DNA of 64,000 nucleotides from positions 155,045 to 219,044 of the forward strand of contig NZ_ATZE01000003.1 in NCBI RefSeq assembly GCF_000428045.1. Direction: 5' to 3'. Within the stretch, counting starts at the first letter, position 1, and every line of letters begins with the position of its first letter. The notes beneath the pieces are model-generated. The model had not been told where the DNA came from and searched no databases. It saw nothing but the letters and a program-made list of their open reading frames with translations. The DNA is from Sedimenticola selenatireducens DSM 17993. GTDB taxonomy: Bacteria > Pseudomonadota > Gammaproteobacteria > Chromatiales > Chromatiaceae. Shown one piece after another: positions 37,095 to 48,408 of the stretch. Made by a program: the position numbers and the translations under genes.

Positions 37095-39245
37095 ATGGCC
37101 AATACGCCAAAACCGACCCTGGATGACTGGAAGCAACAGGCCGAGAAAGAGCTGCGCGGACGCCCCCTGGAGGCGCTGAACTGGCAGACCCCGGAAGGTA
37201 TCGTGATAAAGCCGCTTTATAGCGCCGCCGACCTGGAGGGGCTGAAGCATATCGACAGCCTGCCGGGCTTTGCTCCCTACCTGCGCGGTCCGCGGGCCAC
37301 CATGTACGCGGGTCGTCCCTGGACGGTGCGTCAGTATGCCGGCTTCTCCACCGCCGAGGAGTCCAACGCCTTCTACAAGCGCAATCTGGCGGCCGGTCAA
37401 CAGGGCCTGTCGGTGGCCTTTGATCTGGCCACCCACCGTGGCTACGACTCCGATCATCCGCGGGTGGTGGGTGATGTGGGCAAGGCCGGTGTGGCCATCG
37501 ACTCGGTCGAGGATATGAAGATCCTGTTCGACAGCATCCCGCTGGACCAGGTGTCGGTCTCCATGACTATGAACGGCGCGGTGCTGCCGGTGATGGCCAG
37601 CTACATCGTTGCCGCCGAGGAGCAGGGGGTGCCGCCGGAAAAGCTGGCCGGTACCCTGCAGAACGACATTCTTAAAGAGTTCATGGTGCGCAACACCTAT
37701 ATCTATCCGCCGGAACCGTCGATGCGCATCGTCGCCGATATCATCGGCTACACGGCGGAGAATATGCCCAAGTTCAACTCTATCTCCATCTCCGGCTACC
37801 ACATGCAGGAGGCCGGTTCGACCCTGGTGCAGGAGTTGGCGTTCACTATCGCCGACGGTCTGGAGTACGTGCGGGCCGCCTTGGCCAAGGGGCTGGATGT
37901 GGATCAGTTCGCGCCGCGTCTCTCCTTCTTCTTCGCCATCGGCATGAACTTCTTCATGGAGGCGGCCAAGTTGCGCGCCGCGCGCCTGCTCTGGTCGGAA
38001 CTGATGGAGAAGCATTTTCAGCCCAAGGATGAGCGCTCGAAGATGCTGCGCACCCACTGCCAGACCTCCGGTGTCAGCCTGACCGCCAAGGATCCCTACA
38101 ACAACGTGATGCGTACCACCATCGAGGCGCTGGCGGCGGTGCTGGGTGGCACACAGTCGCTGCACACCAACGCCTTTGATGAAGCGCTGGCCCTGCCGAC
38201 CGACAACTCGGCCCGCATCGCCCGCAACACCCAGCTGGTGATCCAGGAGGAGACCGGTATCACCAAGGTGGTGGATCCGCTGGCCGGCTCCTACTATGTG
38301 GAGAGCCTGACCAATGCCATGGTGGAAGAGGCGCGCGCCCTGATCGACGAGGTAGAGGCGCTGGGCGGCATGACCAAAGCGGTGGAGTCCGGTATGCCCA
38401 AGCTGCGTATCGAGGAGGCGGCGGCGTTGCGCCAGGCGCGTATCGACCGGGGTGAGGAGGTGATCGTCGGCGTCAACAAGTACCAGCTGGCCCAGGAGCC
38501 GGAGATCGACGTACTGGATATCGACAACACGGCGGTGCGCGAGGCCCAGGTGGCGCGGCTGCGACGGATCCGCGACGGACGCGATGCGACAGCCCACCAG
38601 GCGGCGCTGGATGCCCTGGTCGCGGCGGCAAAGGATGGCAGTGGCAATCTGCTCGCGCTGGCGGTGGATGCGGCGCGAGCCCGCGCCACGGTGGGCGAGA
38701 TCTCCGATGCCCTGGAGTCGGTGTACAACCGGCACAAAGCGATAACCCGCTCGGTCTCCGGAGTCTACGGTTCTGCCTACGAGGGGGACAATGGCTTTGA
38801 AAAGATCAAGCAGGAGATCGCCGATTTTGCCGAGGAGCAGGGCCGCCGGCCGCGCATGCTGGTGGTCAAGATGGGCCAGGACGGGCATGATCGGGGCGCC
38901 AAGGTGATCGCCACCGCTTATGCGGATCTGGGTTTCGATGTGGATATCGGCCCTATGTTCCAGACCCCCGAGGAGGCAGCGCGCCAGGCGGCGGAAAATG
39001 ATGTGCACGTGGTGGGCGTCTCGTCCCTGGCGGCAGGGCACAAGACCCTGGTGCCGGCCCTGATACAGGCGCTGAAGGCGGAGGGCGCCGAGGATATCCT
39101 GGTGGTCTGCGGCGGGGTGATCCCGCCCAAGGATTACCCGGTGCTGTTGGAAATGGGGGTGGCGGCCGTCTATGGGCCCGGCACCAATATACCGGCCTCG
39201 GCGGCGGAAATGCTGGCATTTATTCGCCGCCGCCAGGGTGCCTGA
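37095..39245 (+). CDS. scpA: Methylmalonyl-CoA mutase, single-chain form
   Basis: This 716-aa B12 enzyme interconverts (R)-methylmalonyl-CoA and succinyl-CoA. The N-terminal barrel carries the substrate motif [17 protein letters not shown], the middle has [17 protein letters not shown], and the C-terminal B12-binding domain has [11 protein letters not shown] near residue 596. It is the fused ScpA/Sbm type, not the two-subunit mutAB. AGGAG precedes the ATG. The genes for its companion GTPase and epimerase lie downstream. Confidence 0.97.
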   Translation: MANTPKPTLDDWKQQAEKELRGRPLEALNWQTPEGIVIKPLYSAADLEGLKHIDSLPGFAPYLRGPRATMYAGRPWTVRQYAGFSTAEESNAFYKRNLAAGQQGLSVAFDLATHRGYDSDHPRVVGDVGKAGVAIDSVEDMKILFDSIPLDQVSVSMTMNGAVLPVMASYIVAAEEQGVPPEKLAGTLQNDILKEFMVRNTYIYPPEPSMRIVADIIGYTAENMPKFNSISISGYHMQEAGSTLVQELAFTIADGLEYVRAALAKGLDVDQFAPRLSFFFAIGMNFFMEAAKLRAARLLWSELMEKHFQPKDERSKMLRTHCQTSGVSLTAKDPYNNVMRTTIEALAAVLGGTQSLHTNAFDEALALPTDNSARIARNTQLVIQEETGITKVVDPLAGSYYVESLTNAMVEEARALIDEVEALGGMTKAVESGMPKLRIEEAAALRQARIDRGEEVIVGVNKYQLAQEPEIDVLDIDNTAVREAQVARLRRIRDGRDATAHQAALDALVAAAKDGSGNLLALAVDAARARATVGEISDALESVYNRHKAITRSVSGVYGSAYEGDNGFEKIKQEIADFAEEQGRRPRMLVVKMGQDGHDRGAKVIATAYADLGFDVDIGPMFQTPEEAARQAAENDVHVVGVSSLAAGHKTLVPALIQALKAEGAEDILVVCGGVIPPKDYPVLLEMGVAAVYGPGTNIPASAAEMLAFIRRRQGA

Positions 39246-39325
39246 TGAGACAAGAATAAACCCCTCCCCCGTGCCGGGAGAGGTGTCAGGTGGCAACGCC
39301 ACTGTTCAAGCTTGAGGAGAGATTC

Positions 39326-40858
39326 ATGCAAGATATGATTAGCCGGCTCGATGATAAGCGTGCCGCCGCGGTGAACGGCGGCGGCGAGAGACGCATTGAA
39401 AGCCAGCACGCCAAGGGCAAACTGACCGCGCGTGAGCGTATCGAACTGTTCCTGGATCCCGGCTCCTTCGAGGAGTGGGACATGTTCGTCGAGCACGGCT
39501 GCACCGAATTCGGCATGGAAAAGCAGAAGATCCCGGGTGACGGTGTGGTGACCGGCTACGGCACCGTCAGTGGCCGGCTGGTGTTCGTCTTCAGTCAGGA
39601 CTTCACCGTGTTCGGCGGCTCGCTCTCCGGCGCCCATGCGCAGAAGATTTGCAAGATCATGGATCACGCCATGAAGGTGGGCGCGCCGGTGATCGGCTTG
39701 AATGACTCGGGCGGTGCACGTATCCAGGAGGGCGTGGAGTCGCTGGCCGGCTATGCCGATGTGTTCCAGCGCAATGTGCTGGCCTCTGGTGTGGTACCGC
39801 AGATATCCATGATCATGGGCCCCTGTGCCGGTGGCGCGGTCTACTCCCCCTCCATGACCGACTTTATCTTCATGGTAAAGGACACCTCCTACATGTTCGT
39901 CACCGGTCCGGATGTGGTCAAGACCGTGACCCATGAGAGCGTCACGGCGGAGCAGTTGGGCGGCGCGGTGACCCACACCACCAAGTCCGGCGTGGCCGAT
40001 CTGGCCTTCGAAAATGATGTGGAAGCGCTGCTGATGCTACGCCGCTTCGTCAACTTCCTGCCGGCCAACAACAAGGAGCTGCCGCCGGTATGGCCGACGG
40101 ATGACCCGGCCGATCGCAAGATCCCGTCACTGGATACCCTGATCCCGGCTGATCCCAACAAGCCCTACGATATGATGGAGCTGATCACCAAGATGGTCGA
40201 TGACAACGACTTCTTCCAGACCCAGCCCGATTATGCCGCCAATATCATCACCGGCTTTGGCCGCATGCAGGGATCGACAATCGGCATCGTTGCCAACCAG
40301 CCGATGGTGCTGGCCGGCTGTCTGGATATCGACTCATCGAAGAAGGCGGCCCGCTTCGTCCGCTTCTGCGACGCCTTCAACATACCGGTGGTTACCCTGG
40401 TGGATGTACCGGGTTTCCTGCCGGGCACCAGCCAGGAGTACGGCGGCATCATCAAGCATGGCGCCAAGCTGCTGTATGCCTATGCCGAGGCCACCGTGCC
40501 GAAAATCACCGTGATTACCCGCAAGGCCTACGGTGGCGCCTATGACGTGATGGCCTCCAAGCACCTGCGCGGCGACGTCAACCTGGCCTGGCCGACTGCC
40601 GAGATTGCCGTGATGGGTCCGAAAGGGGCGGTGGAGATCATCTTCCGGCAGGATCTGGGCAACCAGGAAAAGATCGCCTCGCGCACCGAGGAGTACCGGG
40701 AGAAGTTCGCCAATCCCTTTGTCGCCGGCAGCCGCGGCTTTATCGATGATGTGATCATGCCGCACAGTACCCGTAAGCGGATCTGCCGCTCGTTGGCCAT
40801 GTTGAAGGACAAGGAGCTGGAGAATCCCTGGCGCAAGCACGGCAATATTCCGCTCTAA
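39326..40858 (+). CDS. pccB: Propionyl-CoA carboxylase, beta (carboxyltransferase) subunit
   Basis: This 510-aa carboxyltransferase moves CO2 from biotin to propionyl-CoA. It has the family features [33 protein letters not shown], and the second oxyanion-hole region [17 protein letters not shown]. The start is ATG 39326 with GAGGAGA upstream; the open frame extends a little further without a ribosome site. With pccA it makes (S)-methylmalonyl-CoA. Confidence 0.95.
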   Translation: MQDMISRLDDKRAAAVNGGGERRIESQHAKGKLTARERIELFLDPGSFEEWDMFVEHGCTEFGMEKQKIPGDGVVTGYGTVSGRLVFVFSQDFTVFGGSLSGAHAQKICKIMDHAMKVGAPVIGLNDSGGARIQEGVESLAGYADVFQRNVLASGVVPQISMIMGPCAGGAVYSPSMTDFIFMVKDTSYMFVTGPDVVKTVTHESVTAEQLGGAVTHTTKSGVADLAFENDVEALLMLRRFVNFLPANNKELPPVWPTDDPADRKIPSLDTLIPADPNKPYDMMELITKMVDDNDFFQTQPDYAANIITGFGRMQGSTIGIVANQPMVLAGCLDIDSSKKAARFVRFCDAFNIPVVTLVDVPGFLPGTSQEYGGIIKHGAKLLYAYAEATVPKITVITRKAYGGAYDVMASKHLRGDVNLAWPTAEIAVMGPKGAVEIIFRQDLGNQEKIASRTEEYREKFANPFVAGSRGFIDDVIMPHSTRKRICRSLAMLKDKELENPWRKHGNIPL

Positions 40859-40937
40859 CGCACTGAACAATCAAAAGGCTATGGCGAGCCGCGGATCAGC
40901 GCATTCATCCGCGGCTAACACACAGAGACATAAAAAT

Positions 40938-42920
40938 ATGTTTGAAAAAATACTGATAGCTAACCGAGGTGAGATCGCCTGCCGGGTGATCAAGAGTGCC
41001 CGCAAGATGGGTATCAAAACCGTGGCAGTCTTCTCCGACGCCGACCGCGAGGCGCTGCACGTCAAGATGGCCGACGAGGCGGTGCATATCGGTCCCTCTG
41101 CCTCCGCCGAAAGTTACCTGGTGATGGAGCGCATTATCCAGGCCTGTCGCGATACCGGTGCCCAGGCGGTGCATCCCGGTTACGGCTTCCTGTCGGAAAA
41201 CTCGGCCTTTTGCGAGGCGCTGGAGAAAGAGGGTATCGCCTTTATCGGGCCGGCTACCCTGGCTATCAACAGCATGGGCGACAAGATCACCTCCAAGAAC
41301 CTGGCGGAGCAGGCCGGGGTCAATGTGATTCCCGGCTATACCGATGTGGTGCGGGATGCGGAGCATGCGGTGGAGATCTCCAATGGCATCGGCTACCCGG
41401 TGATGCTGAAGGCCTCGGCCGGCGGCGGCGGCAAGGGTATGCGGGTGGCCTGGAACGAGGCGGAGTGCCGTGATGGCTTCGAGCGCGCCACCAACGAGGC
41501 CCGCTCCAGCTTTGGTGATGACCGGGTGTTTATCGAGAAATTCATCGAGGAACCGCGCCACATCGAAATCCAGGTGATGGCAGATACCCATGGCAACGTG
41601 ATCTACCTGGGCGAGCGCGAGTGCTCCATCCAGCGCCGCCACCAGAAGGTGATCGAGGAGGCCCCCTCGCCCTTCATCGATGAGGCCACCCGCAAGCAGA
41701 TGGGTGAACAGGCGGTGCAGTTGGCCCGGGCGGTGCAGTACCGTTCGGCCGGAACCGTGGAGTTCATTGTCGATGCCAAGCGCAATTTCTATTTCCTGGA
41801 GATGAACACCCGCTTGCAGGTTGAGCATCCGGTCACCGAACTGGTCACCGGTCAGGATCTGGTGGAACTGATGATCCGGGTGGCCAATGGTGAGGAGCTG
41901 CCGCTCCGGCAGGAGGATGTAAAACTGACCGGCTGGGCCATGGAGTCGCGGGTCTATGCGGAGGACCCGTTCCGCAACTTCCTCCCCTCAATCGGCCGCC
42001 TGGTCAAGTATGAGCCGCCGGTGGGTGACAACGTGCGGGTGGATACCGGCGTCTACGAAGGCGGCGAGGTCTCCATGTTCTATGACCCGATGATCGCCAA
42101 GCTGATCACCTATGGGGCCAATCGCAATGAGGCGATCACGCGTATGCAGGATGCCCTGGATGCCTACTGCATTCGCGGTGTGCAGCACAACATCAGCTTC
42201 CTCAACGCCCTGATGGTGCATCCGCGCTTTATCGAGGGTCGGCTCACCACCAACTTTATCGCCGAAGAGTTTCCGGATGGTTTTGATGCCTCCTATGTGC
42301 CGCAGGATGATCCGGCCAAGGTGGTGGCCGTGGCAGCCATGATTCATCGTCAGTATATGGATCGTGCGGCCCGGCTGAGCGGCCAGTTGCGCGGTCATGA
42401 GCGCAAGGTGAATGATGAGTGGGTGGTGATTATCAACGGAGAGCACCATGCGGTCAGCGCAGTGCCGGCCAATGGCGGCTGCCGGGTGGAGTATGCCGGC
42501 AACGGTTACGATGTGACTACCGAATGGGCGCTGGGTCAGCCGCTGCTGCATGGCACTATCAACGGCCTGTCGGTCTGTTTCCAGGTCGAACGCAAGGGGC
42601 TCTGGCTGCGCCTGTTCCATCGTGGCAACCAGACCGATGCCCTGGTGATGACGCCGCGGGCGGCGGAACTGCATGCCCTGATGCCGGAAAAGGAGGCGCC
42701 GGATCTGTCCAAATTCCTGCTCTCTCCCATGCCCGGGCTGCTGGTCAAGGTCTCGGTTGTCGAAGGCCAGGAGGTCAAGGCGGGTGAAGAGCTGGCGGTG
42801 ATAGAGGCGATGAAAATGGAGAACGTGCTGCGTGCCGAGCAGGACGCCACCGTGGCCAGCATCCAGGCCGAGGCCGGTGATAGTCTGAGAGTGGATCAGG
42901 TCATCATCGAGTTCGAGTGA
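40938..42920 (+). CDS. pccA: Propionyl-CoA carboxylase, alpha (biotin carboxylase plus carrier) subunit
   Basis: This 660-aa subunit has a biotin carboxylase (FEKILIANRGEIACRV start, ATP loop KASAGGGGKGMR, then EMNTRLQVEHPVTE) in residues 1-450. A BT bridging domain follows, and the biotin carrier with AMKMEN is near residue 626. ATG 40938 opens the family start; the ribosome site is poor. Substrate choice between propionyl-CoA and acetyl-CoA is inferred from the mutase and epimerase neighbours. Confidence 0.95.
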   Translation: MFEKILIANRGEIACRVIKSARKMGIKTVAVFSDADREALHVKMADEAVHIGPSASAESYLVMERIIQACRDTGAQAVHPGYGFLSENSAFCEALEKEGIAFIGPATLAINSMGDKITSKNLAEQAGVNVIPGYTDVVRDAEHAVEISNGIGYPVMLKASAGGGGKGMRVAWNEAECRDGFERATNEARSSFGDDRVFIEKFIEEPRHIEIQVMADTHGNVIYLGERECSIQRRHQKVIEEAPSPFIDEATRKQMGEQAVQLARAVQYRSAGTVEFIVDAKRNFYFLEMNTRLQVEHPVTELVTGQDLVELMIRVANGEELPLRQEDVKLTGWAMESRVYAEDPFRNFLPSIGRLVKYEPPVGDNVRVDTGVYEGGEVSMFYDPMIAKLITYGANRNEAITRMQDALDAYCIRGVQHNISFLNALMVHPRFIEGRLTTNFIAEEFPDGFDASYVPQDDPAKVVAVAAMIHRQYMDRAARLSGQLRGHERKVNDEWVVIINGEHHAVSAVPANGGCRVEYAGNGYDVTTEWALGQPLLHGTINGLSVCFQVERKGLWLRLFHRGNQTDALVMTPRAAELHALMPEKEAPDLSKFLLSPMPGLLVKVSVVEGQEVKAGEELAVIEAMKMENVLRAEQDATVASIQAEAGDSLRVDQVIIEFE

Positions 42921-42971
42921 GTCACAGCGGGTGGGATTATCAGCCGCGAATAAACTTAAAAACCTTATTTC

Positions 42972-43102
42972 AACCGCTAAGAACGGAAAGAACGCCAAGG
43001 AAAACAACGACTTGAATTCTCCCGATTCTCCGCTTGGCGGGTTGGGCCGAAAATGAAGGTAAGCCATTGTATTTCTTTGCGCACTTTGCGTTCTTCGCGG
43101 TT
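42972..43102. repeat. 131-bp MITE-like element with about 31-bp imperfect inverted repeats
   Basis: The left arm (AACCGCTAAGAACGG..., 42972-43003) and the reverse complement of the right arm (AACCGCGAAGAACGC..., 43072-43102) match over most of 31 nt. No ORF lies inside. The gap between pccA and meaB (335 bp) holds this element and otherwise no feature that I can support beyond the meaB 5' leader. Confidence 0.65.
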
Positions 43103-43255
43103 AAATTGAGGAATTCAGAATAAACAGGGCGTCTCTCGGTGGTCGGTCCAGATGTCGGGTCCGCCCGCAAGGTTGAACGCAAGGCTCGAATTCAGGGTCG
43201 GGATACCGGCATTCATTCACGGCTGGATATCCAGAGGTCAGGTACGCAATTTCGC

Positions 43256-44260
43256 ATGATGGATACCGAACAACTGAGTGAGCAACTGGCCGGGCAGCTA
43301 CTGGCGGGCAACCGCAGGGCGCTTTCCCGGGCCATCACCCTGGTGGAGTCTACCCGGTCCGATCATCGGGTCCAGGCCAATGCCCTGTTACAGCGGCTCA
43401 CGCCGCATGCCGGAAATTCCATCCGTATCGGTATCAGCGGTGTGCCGGGGGCGGGTAAATCCACCTTCATCGAAGCGGCCGGGCTGCATATTCTGGAGCA
43501 GGGGCACAAGCTGGCGGTGCTGGCGGTGGACCCTTCTTCCGCCATCAGCGGGGGTTCGATCCTGGGGGACAAGACCCGTATGGAGGAGCTCTGTCGGCAC
43601 CGTGAGGCCTTTATCCGCCCCTCGCCGGCGGGCAGGACCCTGGGCGGCGTCACCCGACGTACCCGGGAAACCATGCTGTTGTGTGAGGCGGCCGGGTTTG
43701 ATGTGGTGATTGTCGAGACCGTCGGGGTTGGCCAGTCGGAGACCGCGGTGGCCGATATGACCGACATGTTCCTGCTGTTGCTGCTGCCGGGGGGTGGCGA
43801 TGATCTGCAGGGGATCAAGCGCGGCATCATGGAACTGGCCGATCTGGTGCTGGTGAACAAGGCCGATGGTGATATGGCGGCCACCGCCAATCACTCGGCC
43901 AGCGACTATATTCATGCCCTGAAGCTGCTGCATCCCCGGACCCGCAACTGGCGGGTGCCGGTCAAGACCTGTTCGGCCCTGGAGGGGCGGGGCATTGCCG
44001 AGGCGTGGGAGACGGTCTGCCGTTATCGGGACGTGCTCACCGCCAGTGGTGAGCTGGCCCAGCGACGCGCCCAGCAGGCCAAATCCTGGATGTGGAGCGA
44101 GACGGCGGAGAATCTGCTTACCGCCCTGCGCGAGGACAGGCAGGTGGCGCAGCTGATCCCCCGGCTGGAACGGGCGGTGACCGACGGCACCCTGCCCCCG
44201 ACCCTGGCCGCCGCTCAACTGCTGAATGCCTTTTTACGCAACGACCGGTTGCCCGACTGA
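43256..44260 (+). CDS. meaB: Methylmalonyl-CoA mutase-associated GTPase MeaB (ArgK family)
   Basis: This 334-aa G3E-type GTPase protects the mutase and helps load or repair its B12 cofactor. It has Walker [10 protein letters not shown] near residue 64, the [18 protein letters not shown] segment, ETVGVGQSE, and the base-specificity motif NKAD near residue 204. The start is ATG 43256 (or the adjacent ATG 43259). The frame is open further upstream, but that sequence is not family-like. It lies between the carboxylase and the epimerase. Confidence 0.94.
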   Translation: MMDTEQLSEQLAGQLLAGNRRALSRAITLVESTRSDHRVQANALLQRLTPHAGNSIRIGISGVPGAGKSTFIEAAGLHILEQGHKLAVLAVDPSSAISGGSILGDKTRMEELCRHREAFIRPSPAGRTLGGVTRRTRETMLLCEAAGFDVVIVETVGVGQSETAVADMTDMFLLLLLPGGGDDLQGIKRGIMELADLVLVNKADGDMAATANHSASDYIHALKLLHPRTRNWRVPVKTCSALEGRGIAEAWETVCRYRDVLTASGELAQRRAQQAKSWMWSETAENLLTALREDRQVAQLIPRLERAVTDGTLPPTLAAAQLLNAFLRNDRLPD

Positions 44261-44287
44261 GCCCCAATTATCCATGAGGTTATATAA

Positions 44288-44686
44288 ATGATTGGAAAAC
44301 TGAATCACGTAGCGATTGTTGTACCTGACCTGGAGGCTGGGACCGCCATCTATCGGGATACCCTGGGGGCGCAGGTATCCGAACCTCTGGCGTTGCCGGA
44401 GCATGGTGTCATTACGGTATTTGTCGAGCTGCCCAACACCAAAATCGAGTTGCTCTATCCGCTGGGTGAAAACTCCCCCATCGCCAAATACCTGGAGAAG
44501 AATCCGGGTGGCGGGGTGCACCATGTCTGTTACGAGGTGGCGGATATCCAGGCGGCGGCGGAGAAGATGCAACAGGCGGGTGCGCGGGTGCTGGGCGATA
44601 TCAAGATCGGCGCCCACAACAAGCCGGTGCTGTTCCTGCATCCCAAGGATTTTTGCGGCACCCTGGTGGAGTTGGAGCAGGCGTAG
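44288..44686 (+). CDS. mce: Methylmalonyl-CoA epimerase
   Basis: This 132-aa glyoxalase-fold metalloenzyme converts (S)- to (R)-methylmalonyl-CoA, linking the carboxylase to the mutase. Metal ligands are visible as H7 (LNHVAIVV), E51 or nearby (TKIELLYP), H78 (HHVCYEV) and the Glu of LVELEQ near the C-terminus. The length is right. It starts 27 bp after meaB and ends the propionate locus. Confidence 0.95.
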   Translation: MIGKLNHVAIVVPDLEAGTAIYRDTLGAQVSEPLALPEHGVITVFVELPNTKIELLYPLGENSPIAKYLEKNPGGGVHHVCYEVADIQAAAEKMQQAGARVLGDIKIGAHNKPVLFLHPKDFCGTLVELEQA

Positions 44687-44759
44687 ACAATTCCCTTGCC
44701 CGTCGGGTCGAAATTATCAATACTTGGCCCGCCTCGGACCGGTTTCGTGGCACAGTCCG

Positions 44760-44848
44760 CAGGTTGGGGTGGGAACGAACGAACCTCAACATCAGGATGG
44801 CGCGCATGCATGAAATCCCGTTGGGGTTCGCAGGCTCACCTCAACCTA
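44760..44848. repeat. 89-bp inverted-repeat copy of a dispersed element
   Basis: The left arm begins AGGTTGGGGTGGGAACG and the right arm, read in reverse, begins TAGGTTGAGGTGAGCCTG. They are imperfect inverted copies of about 29 nt. The right arm matches 11935-11963 at 26 of 29 positions. It fills most of the gap between the epimerase and carbonic anhydrase genes. Confidence 0.6.
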
Positions 44849-44883
44849 CGGACTCTGGCTGAAATATAGATACAGGGTTGACC

Positions 44884-45528
44884 ATGGCCTCCATTGAACA
44901 GCTTTTTGACTACAACGCCGATTGGGCGGCCCGCATCAAGGCGGAAGATCCGGCATTTTTTGACAAGTTGTCGAAACAGCAGTCACCCGAATATCTCTGG
45001 ATCGGCTGCTCCGACAGTCGGGTACCGGCCAATCAGATTACCGGCCTGCTGCCGGGTGAGATTTTCGTCCACCGTAATGTAGCCAATATGGTGGTGCACA
45101 CCGATCTAAACTGCCTGTCCGTGGTGCAGTATGCGGTGGAGGTGCTGAAGGTGAAGCACATTATCGTCTGCGGGCATTACGGTTGCGGTGGTGTCGCGGC
45201 GGCGCTGCAGAACCGCCCCCTGGGTCTGATCGATAACTGGATCCGCAATATCAAGGATGTCTATTTTAGTCATCAGGCGCGTTTCGAGAGCTGTATCGAC
45301 CAGGAGGAGCGGATCGATATTCTTTGTGAGCTGAATGTAATCCAGCAGGTGGCCAACCTGTCCCATACCACGATCGTGCAGGATGCCTGGAGCCGTGGTC
45401 AGCCGCTGTCGGTACACGGCTGGATCTACAGTATCCGGGACGGCATCCTGCGGGATCTGGATGTCAGTTACGATGCGGCGGGACAACTCCCGGCCGTCTA
45501 TCGGCACAAGCCGGCCAAGGGCTCATGA
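44884..45528 (+). CDS. can: Beta-class carbonic anhydrase
   Basis: This 214-aa zinc enzyme interconverts CO2 and bicarbonate. The zinc ligands C42, H98 and C101 (WIGCSDSR and CGHYGCGG) and the D44-R46 pair fall at the same positions as in E. coli Can. It starts at ATG 44884 with AGGG upstream. It could supply bicarbonate to the biotin carboxylase encoded just upstream or to CO2 fixation. Its stop overlaps the next gene by ATGA. Confidence 0.96.
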   Translation: MASIEQLFDYNADWAARIKAEDPAFFDKLSKQQSPEYLWIGCSDSRVPANQITGLLPGEIFVHRNVANMVVHTDLNCLSVVQYAVEVLKVKHIIVCGHYGCGGVAAALQNRPLGLIDNWIRNIKDVYFSHQARFESCIDQEERIDILCELNVIQQVANLSHTTIVQDAWSRGQPLSVHGWIYSIRDGILRDLDVSYDAAGQLPAVYRHKPAKGS

Positions 45529-45971
45529 AACAGCGGCTTGCACTACTCGAAGAGACCCTGCATCGTGAAGTGCCGCTGACACGCACCATGGGGGTGCGGG
45601 TGGAGGAGCATGACGGACGGGAACTGCTGTTTCTGGCCGACTTCGAGCCCAATATCAATATCCACGGCACCGCTTTCGGCGGCAGCCTCTACAGCATCTG
45701 CGCGGTGGTCTGCTGGGGGATGCTGCACCTCAAGTATGAGGACGAGGGGCTGCAGGCCCACAGTGTCCTGGGGGATGCCAATATCAGCTACCGTCTGCCG
45801 GTGCGGGGTGAAATCAAGGCACGTTGCCGCCTGCCTGAGGATGGCAGTTATGAGGCCTTCATCGAAAACCTGCGCGCCGGCAAGCGCAGCCGTATCGAGC
45901 TGACCGCGGAGATCCTCACCGAACGTGGCGTGGCGGTGCGCTTCATTGGCAGTTATTCGGCCACTACCTGA
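45525..45971 (+). CDS. Thioesterase-like hotdog-domain protein (YiiD C-terminal family)
   Basis: This 148-aa protein has the hotdog fold of the YiiD_C group ([23 protein letters not shown] near residue 45, and [15 protein letters not shown]). It is probably an acyl-CoA thioesterase of unknown substrate. It overlaps the carbonic anhydrase gene by four bases, so expression is coupled. Position next to CoA-ester metabolism is suggestive only. Confidence 0.82.
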   Translation: MKQRLALLEETLHREVPLTRTMGVRVEEHDGRELLFLADFEPNINIHGTAFGGSLYSICAVVCWGMLHLKYEDEGLQAHSVLGDANISYRLPVRGEIKARCRLPEDGSYEAFIENLRAGKRSRIELTAEILTERGVAVRFIGSYSATT

Positions 45972-46224
45972 GCCGCCAGCCACGACGCCACTGCGCCTGT
46001 CGCCCCGGCAGTTAGCCAATCTCCCTGGCACCGGAGTTATCCTGATTCCAGATCGGCCTATAGTTCAGAGAGCTTGCGACAGGCCCTGTTGACCGCGGCC
46101 TTGTGGAAGAGCGAATTAAGGATGATGAGGTTTTGCCGCTAACCTGTTATTGCGTGGATCGCCCTCGGGCAGGCGGTTGCGACAGGCTGACAGGTAAATC
46201 GGACCCGGGGTATAGGTGAAGCCA

Positions 46225-48393
46225 ATGAGCAAGCTGCAGAATCTGAACGAGGATACCTCCGCCAGTGACAGTGCGCTGCACCCGGTGCTGGTCGCTCTGC
46301 TACAGATCAGGTTGAGCAACCGCGCCCTGCGTGACTGTATGCAGGAGGCCCTGCGGATCATCCTGACCGCCCCCTTCTCCGAACTGCTCCCCTCCGGCGC
46401 CATTTTTCTGGCCAGCCGCGAGACAAGGGAGCTTCAGTTGCTGGTCCACGAAAATCTTGCTAAGCCGCTGCATACCCTCTGTGCCCGGGTGCCTTTTGGA
46501 CACTGTTTGTGCGGTCGTGCAGCAGCCGAGCGACAGATTATGCATGCCGCGTGCGTGGATGAGCGGCACGAGATCCTGTTCGATGGTATACAGCCCCACG
46601 GCCACTACAATGTGCCGATCCTCTCCGGTGCAAGGGTGCTGGGAGTGATGGTGCTCTACCTGCCTCATGGCCATCGGCGGGACGAGAGAGAGGTCCGTTT
46701 CCTGGAGACAGCCGCCCTGGTGCTGACCTCGATTATCGAGCGCAAGCGCTTCGAGGAGCAGCAGGAGAGCCACTACCAGAGCCTGATCGAAAACCTGCCG
46801 CAGCGCATCTTCTACAAGGACCCGGACTTGCGCTATGTCTCCTGCAACCGGCTTTATGCCCGGGACCTGGAGATCCAGCCGGGGGATATCGGCGGTCGTT
46901 GTGATACTGATTTCTACTCCCCCGAGCAGGCGGAGCAGTTCGCCCGTGAGGATCGCTGGGTCATTGAGAGCGGGGAGACCATTGAGAAGGACGTGATTCG
47001 CAGCTATCGCGGGGTGGAGTCATCCTACCATCTCCTGAAGGCGCCATTACGCGGTCCCGCCGGTCTCGTAATGGGAGTTTTCGGCATGTACTGGGATAAC
47101 TCGGAGGAGAAGCGCGCCCAGACGGCCCTGAAGGAGAGCGAGGAGAAGTTCTCGGCCATGGCCAATTCGGCCCAGGATGCCATTGTCATGGTCAATCAGG
47201 ATGAGGAGGTGATCTTCTGGAACATGGCCTCGGAGACCATGTTTGGCTTCCAGGTGGAGGATATTGTCGGTCAACGTCTGGATGACTGGATCGAACCGGG
47301 CGAGAGCCGGGACGAGTTTGCACGCCTGGTGGCTGGCCTGACCCGGTCAAGGGGCGAGCATGTGGCCGGCCGCACGGTGGAGCTGACCGCTCTGCGCCGC
47401 GGTGTGGAACCGTTTCCTATCGAACTGTCGATCTCCGCTCTGCAGCTCAAGGGGCAGTGGCATGCCATCGGCATCATCCGCGATATCTCGGAGCGGAAAA
47501 AGGCGGAACAACAGCGCCAGCTGATGGAGGTGCAACTGCGCCAGGCGCAGAAGCTGGAGTCGATTGGACAACTGGCGGCCGGTATCTCCCATGAGATCAA
47601 TACACCGAGCCAGTTTGTCGGTGACAACATCCAGTTCCTGAAAGAGGCGATACAGGACCTGCAGCGACTACGCGCCGATTACCGGGCCCTGGTTGATGTG
47701 GTGGAGTCGGGGGGCGACCCCGCTCTCCTGCTTCGCCAGGTGAGGGAGCGGGAGGAGGAGATCGACCTGGAGTTTCTCAATGAAGAGGTGCCTCGGGCCA
47801 TCGAGCAGTCGCTTGAGGGGATTGGCCGGATCGGCAAGATCGTGCGCGCCATGAAAGAGTTCTCCCATCCCGGGGCGGCGGGCATGGTGGAAACCGATAT
47901 CAACCGGGCGATCAGTACCACTCTGGAGGTCTCCCGCAACGAGTGGAAGTATGTCGCCGAACCCCGTCTCGACCTGGCGGAGGATTTGCCGAAAATCCTC
48001 TGCGCGCCGGATCAGCTCAATCAGGTATTCCTGAATCTGGTCGTCAACGCCGCCCATGCGATTGCCGATGTTATTGAGCAGGGTGATGCTCGCAGAGGCA
48101 CTATTGATATCTCGACGCGCCTGCTGGGTGATCAGATCGAGATCCGGGTGAGCGACAGTGGAACCGGCGTACCGGCCGGGATAAAGGAGCGTATTTTTGA
48201 CCCCTTCTTTACCACCAAGGCGGTGGGCAAGGGCACCGGACAGGGGCTCTGCATTGCCTATACTACTGTTGTTGAGCACCATCACGGTAGCCTCCGGGTG
48301 GAGGATAATCCCTCCGGTGGAGCGGTATTCGTGGTGCTGCTGCCGGTGGATGGCACGGAACGGGTGGGTGACATGGCGTCCCTGTCCGACTAG
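46225..48393 (+). CDS. Soluble GAF-PAS-PAS histidine kinase
   Basis: This 722-aa kinase has no membrane helix. A GAF domain (about 30-175) is followed by two PAS domains (about 185-305 and 310-430) and a dimerisation helix with H456 in [14 protein letters not shown]. The ATPase domain has intact N and G boxes ([21 protein letters not shown]). The E-rich H-box variant with TPSQF is typical of kinases that pair with RpfG-like receivers. It heads an operon of two receiver proteins, its likely targets. ATG 46225 has AGGTGA upstream. Confidence 0.92.
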   Translation: MSKLQNLNEDTSASDSALHPVLVALLQIRLSNRALRDCMQEALRIILTAPFSELLPSGAIFLASRETRELQLLVHENLAKPLHTLCARVPFGHCLCGRAAAERQIMHAACVDERHEILFDGIQPHGHYNVPILSGARVLGVMVLYLPHGHRRDEREVRFLETAALVLTSIIERKRFEEQQESHYQSLIENLPQRIFYKDPDLRYVSCNRLYARDLEIQPGDIGGRCDTDFYSPEQAEQFAREDRWVIESGETIEKDVIRSYRGVESSYHLLKAPLRGPAGLVMGVFGMYWDNSEEKRAQTALKESEEKFSAMANSAQDAIVMVNQDEEVIFWNMASETMFGFQVEDIVGQRLDDWIEPGESRDEFARLVAGLTRSRGEHVAGRTVELTALRRGVEPFPIELSISALQLKGQWHAIGIIRDISERKKAEQQRQLMEVQLRQAQKLESIGQLAAGISHEINTPSQFVGDNIQFLKEAIQDLQRLRADYRALVDVVESGGDPALLLRQVREREEEIDLEFLNEEVPRAIEQSLEGIGRIGKIVRAMKEFSHPGAAGMVETDINRAISTTLEVSRNEWKYVAEPRLDLAEDLPKILCAPDQLNQVFLNLVVNAAHAIADVIEQGDARRGTIDISTRLLGDQIEIRVSDSGTGVPAGIKERIFDPFFTTKAVGKGTGQGLCIAYTTVVEHHHGSLRVEDNPSGGAVFVVLLPVDGTERVGDMASLSD

Positions 48394-48408
48394 GACAGGG
48401 ACATTGAA

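Noticed and set aside
36954..39302. A 782-codon minus-strand open frame across the methylmalonyl-CoA mutase gene
   Set aside because: It is the antisense shadow of a high-GC coding gene. Its translation is rich in His, Gln and Arg, matches no family, and lacks a ribosome site.
46082..46100. CAGGCCCTGTTGACC resembling the MITE end at 26602
   Set aside because: The match stops after about 14 nt and no partner inverted repeat is found nearby, so it is not counted as a second copy.
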